Positions 1 through 8,345 of a stretch of DNA of 24,724 nucleotides are shown piece after piece; the stretch's first letter is position 1, and each line of letters begins with the position of its first letter. The notes under the pieces are model-generated. The model made no database searches. It was not told the origin of the DNA and saw only the letters and a program-made list of their open reading frames with translations. Source of the DNA: Chara braunii (taxonomy: Eukaryota; Streptophyta; Charophyceae; Charales; Characeae); contig BFEA01000456.1 in NCBI GenBank assembly GCA_003427395.1, forward strand, positions 610,659 to 635,382. Direction: 5' to 3'. The position numbers and the translations under genes were made by a program.

Positions 1-41
<41 letters not shown>
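1..41. repeat. (TC)n microsatellite
   Basis: About twenty uninterrupted TC dinucleotides open the window, so the true array may extend leftward beyond the edge. It is a simple repeat with no coding content. Confidence 0.97.
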
Positions 42-43
<2 letters not shown>

Positions 44-1004
44 CCCGCGCGCATGTTTCGTGTGTGAGTTTTCACACGTCACAACCGCTGTCCTCTTTTT
101 TTGTTTTTTTAGTGCGCATTGTGGGGTCAGCGGCCTGCATCGCATGGTGCCCACACTTGCACCGCAGGTATGGTATATGTATATGAATTTAATTATTCAT
201 AATTTTATTGATTCTTCCTTCTACATTCAATACATCATTTATCATTAATCTTTCTATTATAGAACTAAACGTATCGGAGCAGGTTCCCGCTGTCCCGAGT
301 CATTGTCACTGTCGTCATCATTATCGGGCGCTGAAAGGGGGGCGCCACGTCATCGCGCTCAGTGGCGCCACGCCATCACTATCGTCGAGAGGAGGGGCAG
401 GTGCCACGACAATACCTCACCTCGATGTTTGCTGCACATCCGGCCCCTGCCGGATTGCGCACCATTTCCCGCACGCTTGTCTGGCTGCGCGTTGCGGCCG
501 TTGCAGATTGCGCGCTAGTTCCCTGCGCAGCCCCGCTGTTGCTACGCACTTGTTGCCGCCACGTGCCACGTCAGCAGATGCGTGCTGCTGAGGTCATCGT
601 GCGAGCTCCTGTCACTGCCCGATAGCATGCCAGCTTCCCCCGCGCTGAAGTATCGCGTGCTCCCCTTGCCGCGCGTTGCTGCTTGCCGCTGCCACGCAAC
701 CGTTAGCACTGCCCGCTGCGCCGTGCCCCGCTGATTGTCACCGCCCGTTGTTGTGAGATTGCGCGCGAAGCTGTCCCGTGCTTGCCGCTGCGCGCCAAGC
801 TGTGTCACACGGCGCTGCTTGTCGTTGCTCCGCGCGTTTCCGTTGCCGTTTTCCCCCACTTGCCCGCTATCACACACACCCCTGCTGCTGTATGCTGCTG
901 GCTATCGCACGCCAAAGTCGAAGTTGCGCGCCAAATTCCGCTGCGTGCCCGTTGTCGATCGCGCGATAGTTCTCGCACTACCCGTGCTTGCTGCGCGTCG
1001 TTGA
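42..1004. other. Anonymous AT-rich then GC-rich sequence, no gene
   Basis: About 178-262 is AT-rich. From about 263 to 1000 the sequence is GC-rich and low in complexity, with irregular recurrences of short words such as TTGCGCGC, CCGCTG and TGCGCGCC. The open frames here are short, overlap on both strands, and have the Arg/Ala/Cys/Ser-rich composition expected by chance in such DNA. No protein family, RNA gene or clear boundary is visible. It may be a decayed LTR or leader of a retroelement, but nothing in the sequence proves this. Confidence 0.5.
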
Positions 1005-1560
1005 TCAAAATAAGATCATGTCGTCGAAGAAGAAGCCACCACCCACGCTGAGTAAGAGAAGTTGTCGAGAAGAAGGAAAAGGGCCGAGCAGCGAAGTTGG
1101 AGTCGGGCGGTCATAGCGGCTGTACCTATAAGGAGGAAACGACAACGACGGAAGAAGAACAGAAAGAAAACGAGAAGAGAGAGAGAGAGATTGAGTGATA
1201 CAAGATTGGTTTTGTAGCCGCAAAGAAGAAAGTCGCGGCCATAGCCGTCGAGCTCGGACTTAACAGGAAGAAGAAGACCGGGAGTGACGAAGACGAAGTT
1301 GAGGAAGAGAGAGAAACTGAAGGAAGGGGAGATGAGAGAGAAGAAGAAGACACTATAGCCAAGTCAGTGAAAAAGGAGAGAGAAGGGGGAAGGAGGGGGA
1401 GAGAGAAAGGTTGGCGAAGGAGAAGGGTCGGCAACCATAGCCAAAGGTCAGAGCTTTGACCGGGAGGTTTGACCAAGTTGACCAGCCATTGACCAGCGTT
1501 GATCGGAGGCCGTTGACCACGATTTTGACCAAGCTGGAGTTGGTATAATCTCGCCAAGCC
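1005..1560. repeat. Purine-rich tract with CCATAGCC-type motifs, possible LTR remnant
   Basis: The plus strand is strongly purine-biased (GAAGAAG, GAGAGAGAG runs). It contains variants of the word GGCCATAGCCG at 1109-1118, 1236-1247, 1351-1360 and 1430-1443. The same word recurs inside the recognisable gypsy LTR downstream (4029-4040, 4067-4080, 4231-4242), which is the only reason to suspect a related LTR here. TTGACC repeats follow. Minus-strand open frames across this tract are Ser/Leu/Phe-rich shadows of the purine bias and are not called. Confidence 0.4.
1456..1530 (+). promoter_or_regulatory. Cluster of six TTGACC words (W-box-like)
   Basis: TTGACC occurs at 1456, 1469, 1478, 1489, 1513 and 1525, with a TTGATC variant at 1499. 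TTGAC[C/T] is the core recognised by plant WRKY transcription factors (established knowledge). Regulatory use here is inference; the cluster could equally be a degenerate short tandem repeat. Confidence 0.35.
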
Positions 1561-1824
1561 TTCAGCCTATCCCCTCGCCCTGTGGATGTGCACTTACCCT
1601 TTGGTACTTGTTGAGTCTGCCTGTCTCTTCTTTCTGCATTGAGTCACTTCTGTCCAGGTGATAGGACTCCATGCATGTGGTCATAGAGTTTTGTTGACCA
1701 AACCTACATGGGCTGAGTAAGGCTTAAGTCCATGTCTGATGACTGACACGTCCCGGAGGCCTAACCCTCCCAAGGACCGGTACAGACCAGCGAGCTGCTT
1801 AGTGTGGCATGGTAGGCCCAAACT
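1561..1824. other. Anonymous spacer, no gene seen
   Basis: No protein similarity, RNA structure or terminal repeat was recognised. A short minus-strand open frame overlaps it but carries no motif. It ends at the first copy of a 50-bp direct duplication. Confidence 0.4.
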
Positions 1825-1950
1825 CCAAGTTGTGGGATGTACAACCAACTGTCTAAGTCTTGAGAGAACTCTGCTGATCACGTTGTCCTGACTACGACGT
1901 CCAAGTTATGGGTTGTACAACCAACTTTCTAAGTCTTGAGAGAGCTCTGC
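1825..1950 (+). repeat. 50-bp direct duplication abutting the gypsy remnant
   Basis: Copies at 1825-1874 and 1901-1950 share most positions, including the stretch TACAACCAACT, TCTAAGTCTTGAGAGA and the shared end CTCTGC, with a 76-bp offset. The second copy ends exactly where RNase H-like coding sequence begins, so this repeat marks the 5' truncation point of the following element. Confidence 0.85.
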
Positions 1951-2727
1951 GGTGTCTTACATCAAGATGATGGCAATGGGTACAAACCCGTTGAGTTCAT
2001 GTCCGCTAGGTTGCCTTCAGCGAAGGTAGCGACATCCACCAATGAGAGGGAACTCTACGCTCTCAGGCAAGCATTAGACCACTGGAGACACTACTTGCTT
2101 GGGAGGCACTTCAAAGTCTATTCAGACTAGGAGACATTGAGGTGGTTGAGGACGCAGGCCAAGAGGACACCTAAGCTTACTAGGTGGCCCGCCGAGATAG
2201 ATCAGTTCGACTTCGAGCTCAAGCCAGCCAAAGGGAAGTATAATGTGGTTGCCGATGCCCTGAGTAGGAGAGACGACTACTTTGGAGCTATAGTTCACTA
2301 TCTGGATATAGGTTCAGACTTACAGCAAAAAGTCCTAAGCCCGTACACGCAGGACCCTATCTATAATGACCTCCTTAAGAGAGTCAAGGAGGACCCAGCC
2401 ATTGAACCTCACTACCGCACCATTAATGGGTTATTGTTTGAGAAGACAGACGTCGTAGATCGGCTATGAATTCCCAACAGCGAAGAGATCCGCAATCTGA
2501 TCTTAGGGGAATGTCACGACACAAAAGGGCACTTCAGTTGGCAAAAGATATTAGCCAACCTGATACGTGCCTACACATAGTCTGGCACGAAAGCTGATTG
2601 CATGGAGTACGTGCGTAGTTGCGAGGTATGCCAGCGCAATAAAACTACGACGCGAGCCCCGTTGAGTCTTCTAAGACCCTTGCCTATCCCATCTGGACCC
2701 GAATACTCTGTGTCCATTGATTTCCGA
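1951..2727 (+). pseudogene. Ty3/gypsy pol remnant: RNase H and integrase zinc finger
   Basis: The translation gives the second half of a gypsy RNase H, starting near GVLHQDDGNG. It includes STNERELYAL, the HWRHYLLG segment and ETLRWL, and ends with VADALSRR. An integrase H2C2 zinc-binding region follows, with its histidines in ECHDTKGHF and cysteines in the SCEVCQRNK segment, then the start of the core (VSIDF). Three in-frame stops break it: TAG at 2128 between SD and ETLRW, TGA at 2467, and TAG at 2578. RT and everything upstream are missing, so the element is 5'-truncated at the 50-bp duplication. Family membership rests on motif order RNase H - H2C2 - core typical of Ty3/gypsy pol. Confidence 0.88.
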
Positions 2728-3310
2728 GTTACACAAGTCCTTTAGACCGCGCAGACCGTTTGAGGGACTGAACCGGGACCAGATTTAGAGGCTACCGCCT
2801 GGTACTAGGGAGTTTGCACTACAGCACGAGAAGGAAATTGCCAAGGTGGTAGAAAAACTCAGGAAAGCCCAACACAGAATGATAGAGCAAGCTAACAAGC
2901 ATCATCGCTCGTCACAGTTTCAAGTAGGCGACCTTGGCTGGGTCAAGTCCAAAGAGTTTACTCCTGAGGAGAACATCTCACAGAAACTGTTGTTTGTGTA
3001 TAGAGGACCGTGGCCAGTTCTAGAAGTCAAAGGCGGAGACGACGGACCGTCTTACGCGATAGAAATTCCAACACACCTCCACACCTATCTAGTTTTCCAC
3101 GCGTCAAAGTTGTTGCCTTGCACTACGAGTCAGCAGTTCCCATCAAGAAGGTCCATGATCCCTCCGGATATGGACGGAAGGTACGACATTGACGGCATAG
3201 TAGATGAAGATATATTCAGGACTTGACGTAGAGGTCGTCCACAAAAACAGTATAAAGTCAGATTTGCTTACCAAGAGCCCGAGGACGATCGCTGGTTTAC
3301 ACGAACATAA
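2728..3310 (+). pseudogene. Ty3/gypsy integrase tail with chromodomain-like end
   Basis: Right after the first residues of the integrase core the sequence jumps to KSFRPRRPF and the integrase C-terminal region, so roughly the whole DDE core is deleted. The tail reads through EKLRKAQHRMIEQANKHHR, VGDLGWVKSKEF, RGPWPVLEV and HASKLLP, as expected for the C-terminal region following the catalytic core. It then enters a chromodomain-like stretch: YDIDGIVDEDIF, a TGA stop at 3224, RRGRPQKQYKVRF, and a tryptophan-containing end. The terminal stop is TAA 3308-3310. The reading frame differs from the upstream block, consistent with the deletion. In chromoviruses this domain targets integration to chromatin marks (known biology); here it is broken. 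Confidence 0.85.
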
Positions 3311-3415
3311 CTTCTAGAAACAGCTCTCGACATAGTTTGTGCCTATGAAAGAGATAAGAAAGGTAAAGACCCTGCTATAGATTGAGTTATTCTCGGAGGA
3401 CCTCGAGTTTAGGCC

Positions 3416-3423
3416 GGCGGGAG
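3416..3423 (+). promoter_or_regulatory. Polypurine-tract-like sequence before 3' LTR
   Basis: GGCGGGAG lies immediately upstream of the LTR start TGAAACGG at 3424. This is the position of the plus-strand primer (PPT) of LTR retrotransposons. One C interrupts the purine run, so the call rests mainly on position. Confidence 0.5.
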
Positions 3424-4375
3424 TGAAACGGTTTTCACCTTTGAGGTAGCAGTTGCAGATCCCAGAGCTCGATCCCCAGACCTCGCCCTTACCCTTGAAC
3501 AGAACTGATGACCCGTGTGTGCTCGAACCCACGACCTATGTTTTGGAAGCCACCTGTTTGTTTGATGTAGGTAGTGTGGTCGTTGGGTCTTGAACCACAG
3601 GTCTGTTGATTAGAGGTCCTAGCAGAGGTAGGAGTCATAGCTGCTACAATCTTGAAAGGTCAAGTTGTAGCTGCTATAGTACTGAAGGGTCAAGTCCACA
3701 GTCTTCCGAAACATCCAGAACTGGCCCTTCGTGAGTCATAGTAGTCAGTTAGTAAGCAAGTGGTCAAGTGGGCAGTCTTACCTTGCTTAGTCAGTGGTAC
3801 CCAGTCCTGGTCTCACTTTGTCAAGTCAGCAAGTACCATGTGCGACTGTGTACACCCCAGGCCCAGGGTCCAAGGGCAGACCTTTGACAAACCAAAGTAT
3901 AAATACAGATGCAGCGTCAAGCCATGCATTCATTCTGCCTGTGAGCCATACGGAAGTGCTGTCAAAGTGTCTTGTGTGCGAAAGGTCTGCAGGTGCCCGT
4001 TGATGAAGAGGGCTAAGAGGATGAAGATCGGCCATAGCCGATAGTTAGTCAGTAGAGGAGAGAGACGGTGGCCATAGCCGCCACGTCAGCAGTTATTAGT
4101 GTTAGTGTGTGGGAAGAGAGGGAGAGTGTGAGTGTGGGTGTTCGTGTGAGGACTGTGTATGTGTGTGTGTGCGGGACATCCAAGGAGGTCCAGGGTGTGT
4201 GCACGAACAAGTTGCTGTGAGTACAGGGGTCGGACATAGCCGACCAAGACAAGTTTGAATCTGAGTTGCGTTCTTGGCTTCATTATCTCTGAGCTTTGTG
4301 TGGGCGCAAGTCGCCAGCTTGATCGTCATCTGTTTATACGCATGTTGAGTGTCGAGAAAGATAAGTCTGATTGCG
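3424..4375 (+). mobile_element. 3' LTR of plus-strand gypsy element
   Basis: About 950 bp begin with TGAAACGG just after a polypurine-like tract. This block is homologous, in the opposite orientation, to 9701-10564: both start TGAAACGG and both contain the blocks AGATCCCAG, GCAAGTGGTCAAGTGG, CAGCAAGTACCA and AGTATAAAT. Both also contain GACATCCA and GTGTGGGCGCA near the far end. The 3' end is placed by comparison (TTGCG here, TTACA in the other copy), so it is accurate to a few bases. It follows integrase and chromodomain sequence of the same orientation and is read as that element's 3' LTR; the 5' LTR is not in the window. Confidence 0.85.
3898..3905 (+). promoter_or_regulatory. LTR TATA box
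   Basis: TATAAATA lies in the middle of the LTR, followed about 25-35 bp later by the likely transcription start (U3/R boundary). The inverted LTR copy conserves AGTATAAAT at the equivalent place (about 10089-10098, minus strand). Conservation in both copies supports a real core promoter. Confidence 0.6.
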
Positions 4376-4430
4376 TTTTATTCTATTTGAATTATTTGCT
4401 TTAGAGATCAATTCATTTCATTACGTATGT
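4376..4430. other. 55-bp AT-rich gap between two LTR termini
   Basis: A short AT-rich stretch separates the end of the plus-strand LTR from the TGCAAGG terminus of the minus-strand gypsy LTR. It may be host DNA or the remains of a third insertion. Confidence 0.4.
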
Positions 4431-4634
4431 TGCAAGGAATATGAGCAAGAGCCATAGACAAAAATACAAGTTGCAAAATCATGCTGAAGTCCAGATAGTC
4501 ATGTACCAAGCAGAGAGCTCAAATGCACCAAGATTCCATCCAAATAAGAGCAAAGCAGTGGACTCATGTGCCAATGTTATCGCCCTCAGGTCCCACCAAG
4601 TTGACTCATGTGCCAATGTTATCGCCCTCAAATG
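4431..4634 (-). mobile_element. Partial 3' LTR end of minus-strand gypsy element
   Basis: On the minus strand this block ends CATATTCCTTGCA, matching the LTR terminus at 22398, which there is followed by a primer-binding site. The two copies align over about 150 bp through AGTCATGTACCAAGCAGAGA, CTCAAATGCACCAAG and CCAATGTTATCGCCCTCA. Inside this copy a 28-bp unit beginning GACTCATGTGCCAATG is tandemly duplicated (4561-4588 and 4603-4630). Only the terminal part of the LTR is present; the rest, with the PPT and integrase tail, is missing. Confidence 0.7.
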
Positions 4635-4638
4635 AGCG

Positions 4639-4717
4639 TTGCAAGGAATATGGACCCAAACACGTTCCCCTACCCCAAATGAAATATGGACCCAAACATG
4701 TTCCCCTACCCCAAATG
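4639..4717. repeat. Second LTR-terminus word plus 36-bp tandem repeat
   Basis: TTGCAAGGAATATG recurs at 4639-4652, identical to 4430-4443. It overlaps a tandem repeat of period 36 with units at 4647-4681 and 4683-4717, sharing AATATGGACCCAAACA and TTCCCCTACCCCAAATG. The array joins LTR terminus to truncated integrase and looks like a rearrangement junction. Confidence 0.85.
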
Positions 4718-4951
4718 CAGTTGATTCAGACTGATGTCGGTGGTGCTGTGTATGACGTTGTTGTATAGACTGGCGATGAGAGGCAACTTCTTATCCCAGT
4801 CATCTTGCCTGGGCTTAATGTAATGCCTCAGCAGATGCTGCACCGCACGGTTCATCTGTTCATCTTGACCGTTGGCTTTGAGATGATTCCCCAAAGTCGT
4901 TTGGAATTGGTTGCCCATCTGTTCCGCAACCTTCTTACACAACCATTCCGC
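4706..4951 (-). pseudogene. Gypsy integrase core, C-terminal half (left of LINE)
   Basis: Reading leftward from about 4951 the translation gives EWLCKKVAEQMGNQ, NHLKANGQDEQMN, QHLLRHYIKP, DDWDKKLPLI and YNNVIHSTTD. This is the second half of a Ty3/gypsy integrase core, and the glutamate of the GQ-x-E-Q motif is the expected third catalytic residue. Upstream residues with the first Asp are found 11.6 kb away at 16569-16770 in the same orientation and stop just before this segment would begin. It is therefore read as the other half of one integrase split by the LINE. The segment around the second catalytic Asp is missing at the junction. Downstream it ends abruptly after QLHLG at a tandem repeat. 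Confidence 0.82.
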
Positions 4952-5458
4952 CCACCGAGGGCGCCAGGACGAAGACAACTGTAGTACGGGAGGCAGCACA
5001 ACTGATGAAGTGATTAAGGCAGTGAGGCGCAACCTGTCTATCAACAGGATAGCCCATCAGGAGCTCCGAGCGGCATTCCGACGCCAGCGGACGGGCCGGG
5101 GACTCCATCGACTCTCCACACCCATTATTCGGCCTCGGCAATAACTTCCGCAACACTCACGGCAGCGAGCTTCAGGACCGGCACAGAGCCTAGGAGTGCA
5201 ACAAGGGCTGCAGCAAGGGCAGGGGCACCAAGAAGGACAGCAGCATCCACCGCGGCAAGCGGAGTACCTATCACAGCAGGCGGATCAGGACCGAGACATC
5301 AAGCAGCTGGTGTGGCCGCGATCCCCCCCCCAGGAGACGGAGCAGCCGGAATCGGGACAAAGATTACGACCACGCAACCCACGGGGTCAACGGTGGGGTC
5401 TCTACTCAAGCGATCACGACACAACGGACGGCGAAGACTCCAGGGGAAGTGGGACTGA
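4952..5458 (+). other. LINE 5' leader / N-terminal ORF1 region, frame unresolved
   Basis: This stretch has no clean single frame. One frame (about 5190-5456) reads as an Ala/Arg/Gly-rich segment containing TRAAARAGAPRRTAAS and SGVPITAGGSG, ends in TGA at 5456-5458, and is in frame with the ORF beginning at 5471. An overlapping frame starting at 5196 is Gln-rich (MQQGLQQGQGHQEGQQ). Which one was translated in the ancestor cannot be decided from one copy. A run of nine C's near 5327 is a possible slippage site. Confidence 0.4.
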
Positions 5459-5470
5459 GCAGAGAGGGGT

Positions 5471-5834
5471 ATGATGGAGGTGCAGGGGCAAGGTGCGGAG
5501 GGAATGGAGGTGAATCATCTCCAAGCGGGTCCGTCACACGGACGCCGCACAGATTGGCAGATAATGAAAGCGGTCAGGAGAGCGGCCCTGACTCGCTCGT
5601 TTGTGACGGATCCCGCAGCGAGCATTAAGAGCGTGGATGGTGAACTCACTCTCCAGGTTGAGGAGAAAATGGCGATTGCGCAAATCACGTATATGCGTGT
5701 GCATATCATAGTGATGCGCTTCGAGGGACCTCTCAAGGACTTAGCGCCTCAGGCCAAGTTAGATTGGATACGTTGCTGGGAGCTGGAGAATTGGCCTGAG
5801 AAAGGCCAGGCCTCATACAAAGGCCGAAGCGACG
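5471..5834 (+). pseudogene. LINE ORF1 N-terminal segment (frameshifted)
   Basis: The open frame begins MMEVQGQGAEG and continues through DWQIMKAVRRAALTRSFV, MAIAQITYMRVHIIVMRFEG and LDWIRCWELENWPE. The pattern of a short beta-strand-like stretch followed by a Trp-rich segment resembles the start of the DUF4283 domain found in plant LINE and retroelement ORF1 proteins. Between about 5770 and 5830 the coding potential moves to the next frame (KAEATVEGGALVFYW), where ORF1 continues, so a single-base indel is inferred there. The original frame runs open to 5902 but loses family-like character after the shift. The upstream TGA at 5456 may also be a lesion. Confidence 0.6.
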
Positions 5835-7469
5835 GTGGAAGGTGGGGCTCTGGTCTTCTACTGGGCCCCCACGGCGGCGCTGCGAAACTGGCTGCTCCAT
5901 GACCGGGGGAGTGAGGGGATTCGACTAGGCGATCATACGCACTTCGTTCGCTTTACATCATGGAAATCGCCAGTAGAGGTGGAGTGGGAGAGGCTGCAAG
6001 AGCGGAAGGCGAAACCATGGGTACGGTTTGTGCAGCCCCCTCCCATGGCGGTACTCATGCTCCGACAGTTAGCTGAAGCATTCTTCGGGGCAGTCAGGAA
6101 CCCTGAGGGCACCTGGGCGATAGATGGGGATGGAAGGGAGACAATTACATTTGACCTCTACCCCGCACTGCGTTCGCAGGGGTTGGAGCGGTTGGCGGTG
6201 GCGCAAGCGTACTATGGCCGACCAGAGGTTAGGGGCGTCACAAGTGAGACCCCATGGTGCGACAACTGCCGAAGGCACCGGCATCTCGCACGTAGGGGTT
6301 GTTGCTTAACTATGGCAGAGACCAAGGAGGAACTCGTCCGGAGGGAGCAGCTGCTGCGCGCCGACCCAGGCCTTGCTAGTGACGACACTACGGAAACTGC
6401 TTGTTGGGAGGACTTCGAAAAGGAATTCAACAACGTGATCTATACTGAGATCGCCACCGAATCCAGCCTGGGTGACGTGATGGAGGTGGGCGACCGCCGA
6501 CTCCTTCAACCGTCTCTCCCACGGCACTCTCAAAACATTGATGGAATTAGGGGAGCCCGAACACGCCAGGCAGCCACTCCGGATCAGGGATCTAATAAAG
6601 CGTCTGCGAAAAAATCACAAGCACGGGAGGACGTGCACCGACGAGGAGGGCAGGAGCGGCAGAAACCCCCGCAGTCAGCCTCAGACCGACATCACGATGG
6701 TCGTCAGAAGTCCGGCATGCAGCCACTAAGCGGGGATCAAACTCAACGGGCTGAACGCATGCAGCAAGAGCGCCAGCAACTGCGCCAGCAACAGCAGCAA
6801 CCACCACACCAAGCACCGCCACCACCACACCAACCAGCACCGGATGCTGCGCAGCCTCAGCCGCAGGGGGGCGGTGGCCGTCAGAAGTCCGACATGCAGC
6901 CACTAGGCGGGGATCACACTCAACGGGCTGAACGCATGCAGCAAGAGCGCCAACAACAGCAGCAACCACCACACCAAGCACCGCCACCACCACACCAACC
7001 AGCACCGGACGCTGCGCAGCCTCAGCCGCAGGGGGGCGGTCAGCAGCGTCAGGCGCCGGCGGGACCCCGGCCCCTGAACCATCAAGCCTGTATAACACCC
7101 CGAGATGTTATCGTCTTGTCTGGGGATACTCTCTCTGAAAAGGCGGTGGTAGGAGAAGATGGGGACCAGCGAGAAGACGACAGCCATCCGGTGGCAATGG
7201 AGTGCTGTGAAGACTTCGATGAGCAGACCAAGGGTCAACGCCTCCGGCGACAGAAGCGGGACACATCGCCAAAGACCAGAGACCACGTGGACAAGGATGG
7301 ACGCGGGGAGAATCCGCAACCCTACGAGCCGCTCCGTCTGCACTGGAAGGAGGGCGATGGAGACCGGGAAGTGGCACCTGGAGCATTAGCTGAAAATAGT
7401 GAGGGTGACGGGGACAAGGGCTCGAAGGGCTTGAAGCAGACTGACCAGGTGCCTCCTCTCCAGGGCTGA
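5835..7469 (+). CDS. LINE ORF1, main segment: DUF4283-like, CCHC-like knuckle, Gln/Pro-rich region
   Basis: 544 codons. Residues about 1-130 (ALVFYWAPTAALRNW, FTSWKSP, PWVRFVQPPP, LRQLAEAFFGAV) follow the layout of a DUF4283-type RNA-binding fold. Next, WCDNCRRHRHLARRGC near residues 141-156 gives C-x2-C-x4-H-x5-C, one residue longer than the classical C-x2-C-x4-H-x4-C zinc knuckle. An acidic stretch follows, then a long disordered Gln/Pro-rich region containing a tandem duplication. Such proteins bind the element RNA and form the RNP (family knowledge). The frame is entered from upstream after a frameshift, so the first Met is only the first one in this frame. The TGA at 7467-7469 is followed in the same frame by another open stretch, so it is probably a point lesion within one much longer ORF1. 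No family name beyond DUF4283-like is claimed. Confidence 0.65.
   Translation: MEGGALVFYWAPTAALRNWLLHDRGSEGIRLGDHTHFVRFTSWKSPVEVEWERLQERKAKPWVRFVQPPPMAVLMLRQLAEAFFGAVRNPEGTWAIDGDGRETITFDLYPALRSQGLERLAVAQAYYGRPEVRGVTSETPWCDNCRRHRHLARRGCCLTMAETKEELVRREQLLRADPGLASDDTTETACWEDFEKEFNNVIYTEIATESSLGDVMEVGDRRLLQPSLPRHSQNIDGIRGARTRQAATPDQGSNKASAKKSQAREDVHRRGGQERQKPPQSASDRHHDGRQKSGMQPLSGDQTQRAERMQQERQQLRQQQQQPPHQAPPPPHQPAPDAAQPQPQGGGGRQKSDMQPLGGDHTQRAERMQQERQQQQQPPHQAPPPPHQPAPDAAQPQPQGGGQQRQAPAGPRPLNHQACITPRDVIVLSGDTLSEKAVVGEDGDQREDDSHPVAMECCEDFDEQTKGQRLRRQKRDTSPKTRDHVDKDGRGENPQPYEPLRLHWKEGDGDREVAPGALAENSEGDGDKGSKGLKQTDQVPPLQG
6702..7040 (+). repeat. Tandem duplication in ORF1 (Gln/Pro-rich)
   Basis: Copy 1 (6702-6878) and copy 2 (6879-7040) encode RQKS-x-MQPL, TQRAERMQQERQQ, PPHQAPPPPHQPAPDAAQ and QPQGGG. 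Copy 2 is 15 bp shorter through loss of a few glutamine-region codons and otherwise differs by scattered substitutions. Both differences keep the frame, which suggests the duplication arose while ORF1 was still under coding constraint. Confidence 0.95.
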
Positions 7470-8345
7470 AAGACCCAGCACCAACGGTCGGAACAGCAGC
7501 GGGAGGAGGAAGGCGCTATGGGGGGTGGAGTGGTGGGGGAGGAAAAGAAGGACACAAACGGAGATCGGAATGAGAAGCTCGAGGTAGGGGAGGAGGGAAA
7601 GAAGGCTACAATCCTTGGGATGGAAGAAGGGCAAGCTAGAGGGGTGGAGCGGACCGAGCAGGAGCCGCCTCGGCGTGACCAGAAAACGCAGCACCAACGA
7701 AGGCAGCAGCGGCGTGGCGACGCGAGAGGATTGGGACGCGGCAAGCAGGCGGCGGCCTCCAAGCCGAAAGGAAGGCCAAAGAGTACTCGGGGACGCCTAG
7801 CCGCCGGTGACTCCGGCCCGCTTCTGCGGCCCCATAGCCAGAAGGCCAAGCGGAAGCCCAAGGCCAGGGTGCTTTGTTATGGCTCGGCCTCGAGGGGCAG
7901 GTATAGCAGGCAGAAGGACAAAACGGGACGTTGTCAGCAGAAGACCACCCCTCAAGCGGTTGCCACGTCTGACCCTACACCGGAAGCCGAATTTGAACTC
8001 CTCAAAGGCATCAACGACCTCAAGATCGTGCCCCCCCAGCAACAGGAAGGAAGCCGTGACCAAGAGGAACGGCCATCGCAGAGTAGTCGGGGCACGAACG
8101 CTAAGCGTGGACGCCAGCGCAGGCAGGGTAGGGGTCGGACGAGCAGGGAGGCATCGCCTGTTGACCTACCGGACGAATCCGAGCAGGATAAAAGGAGGAA
8201 GACCTCTGAACCAACGGTAGGTAAGCCGACGCAGAACCCAGAGGGCAAGGATTGGCAGCACTTCGTGGAGATCACGAGTTCTGCCTCCCAAACCCTGGGA
8301 CCTGCCCTTCCTCTCCCCCCTCCTCAAGGCCCTTCGGTCTTTCAG

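Noticed and set aside
1126-1557. 143-codon minus-strand open frame
   Set aside because: Ser/Leu/Phe-rich translation of a purine-rich repeat; no motif and no family-like pattern.
6592-7343. Minus-strand open frames opposite the ORF1 Gln/Pro region
   Set aside because: Val/Ala/Leu-rich shadows of the repeated Gln/Pro codons; they carry the same duplication as the sense strand.
7322-7861. 179-codon minus-strand open frame
   Set aside because: Antisense to the basic, low-complexity linker of ORF1; composition follows from the sense strand.
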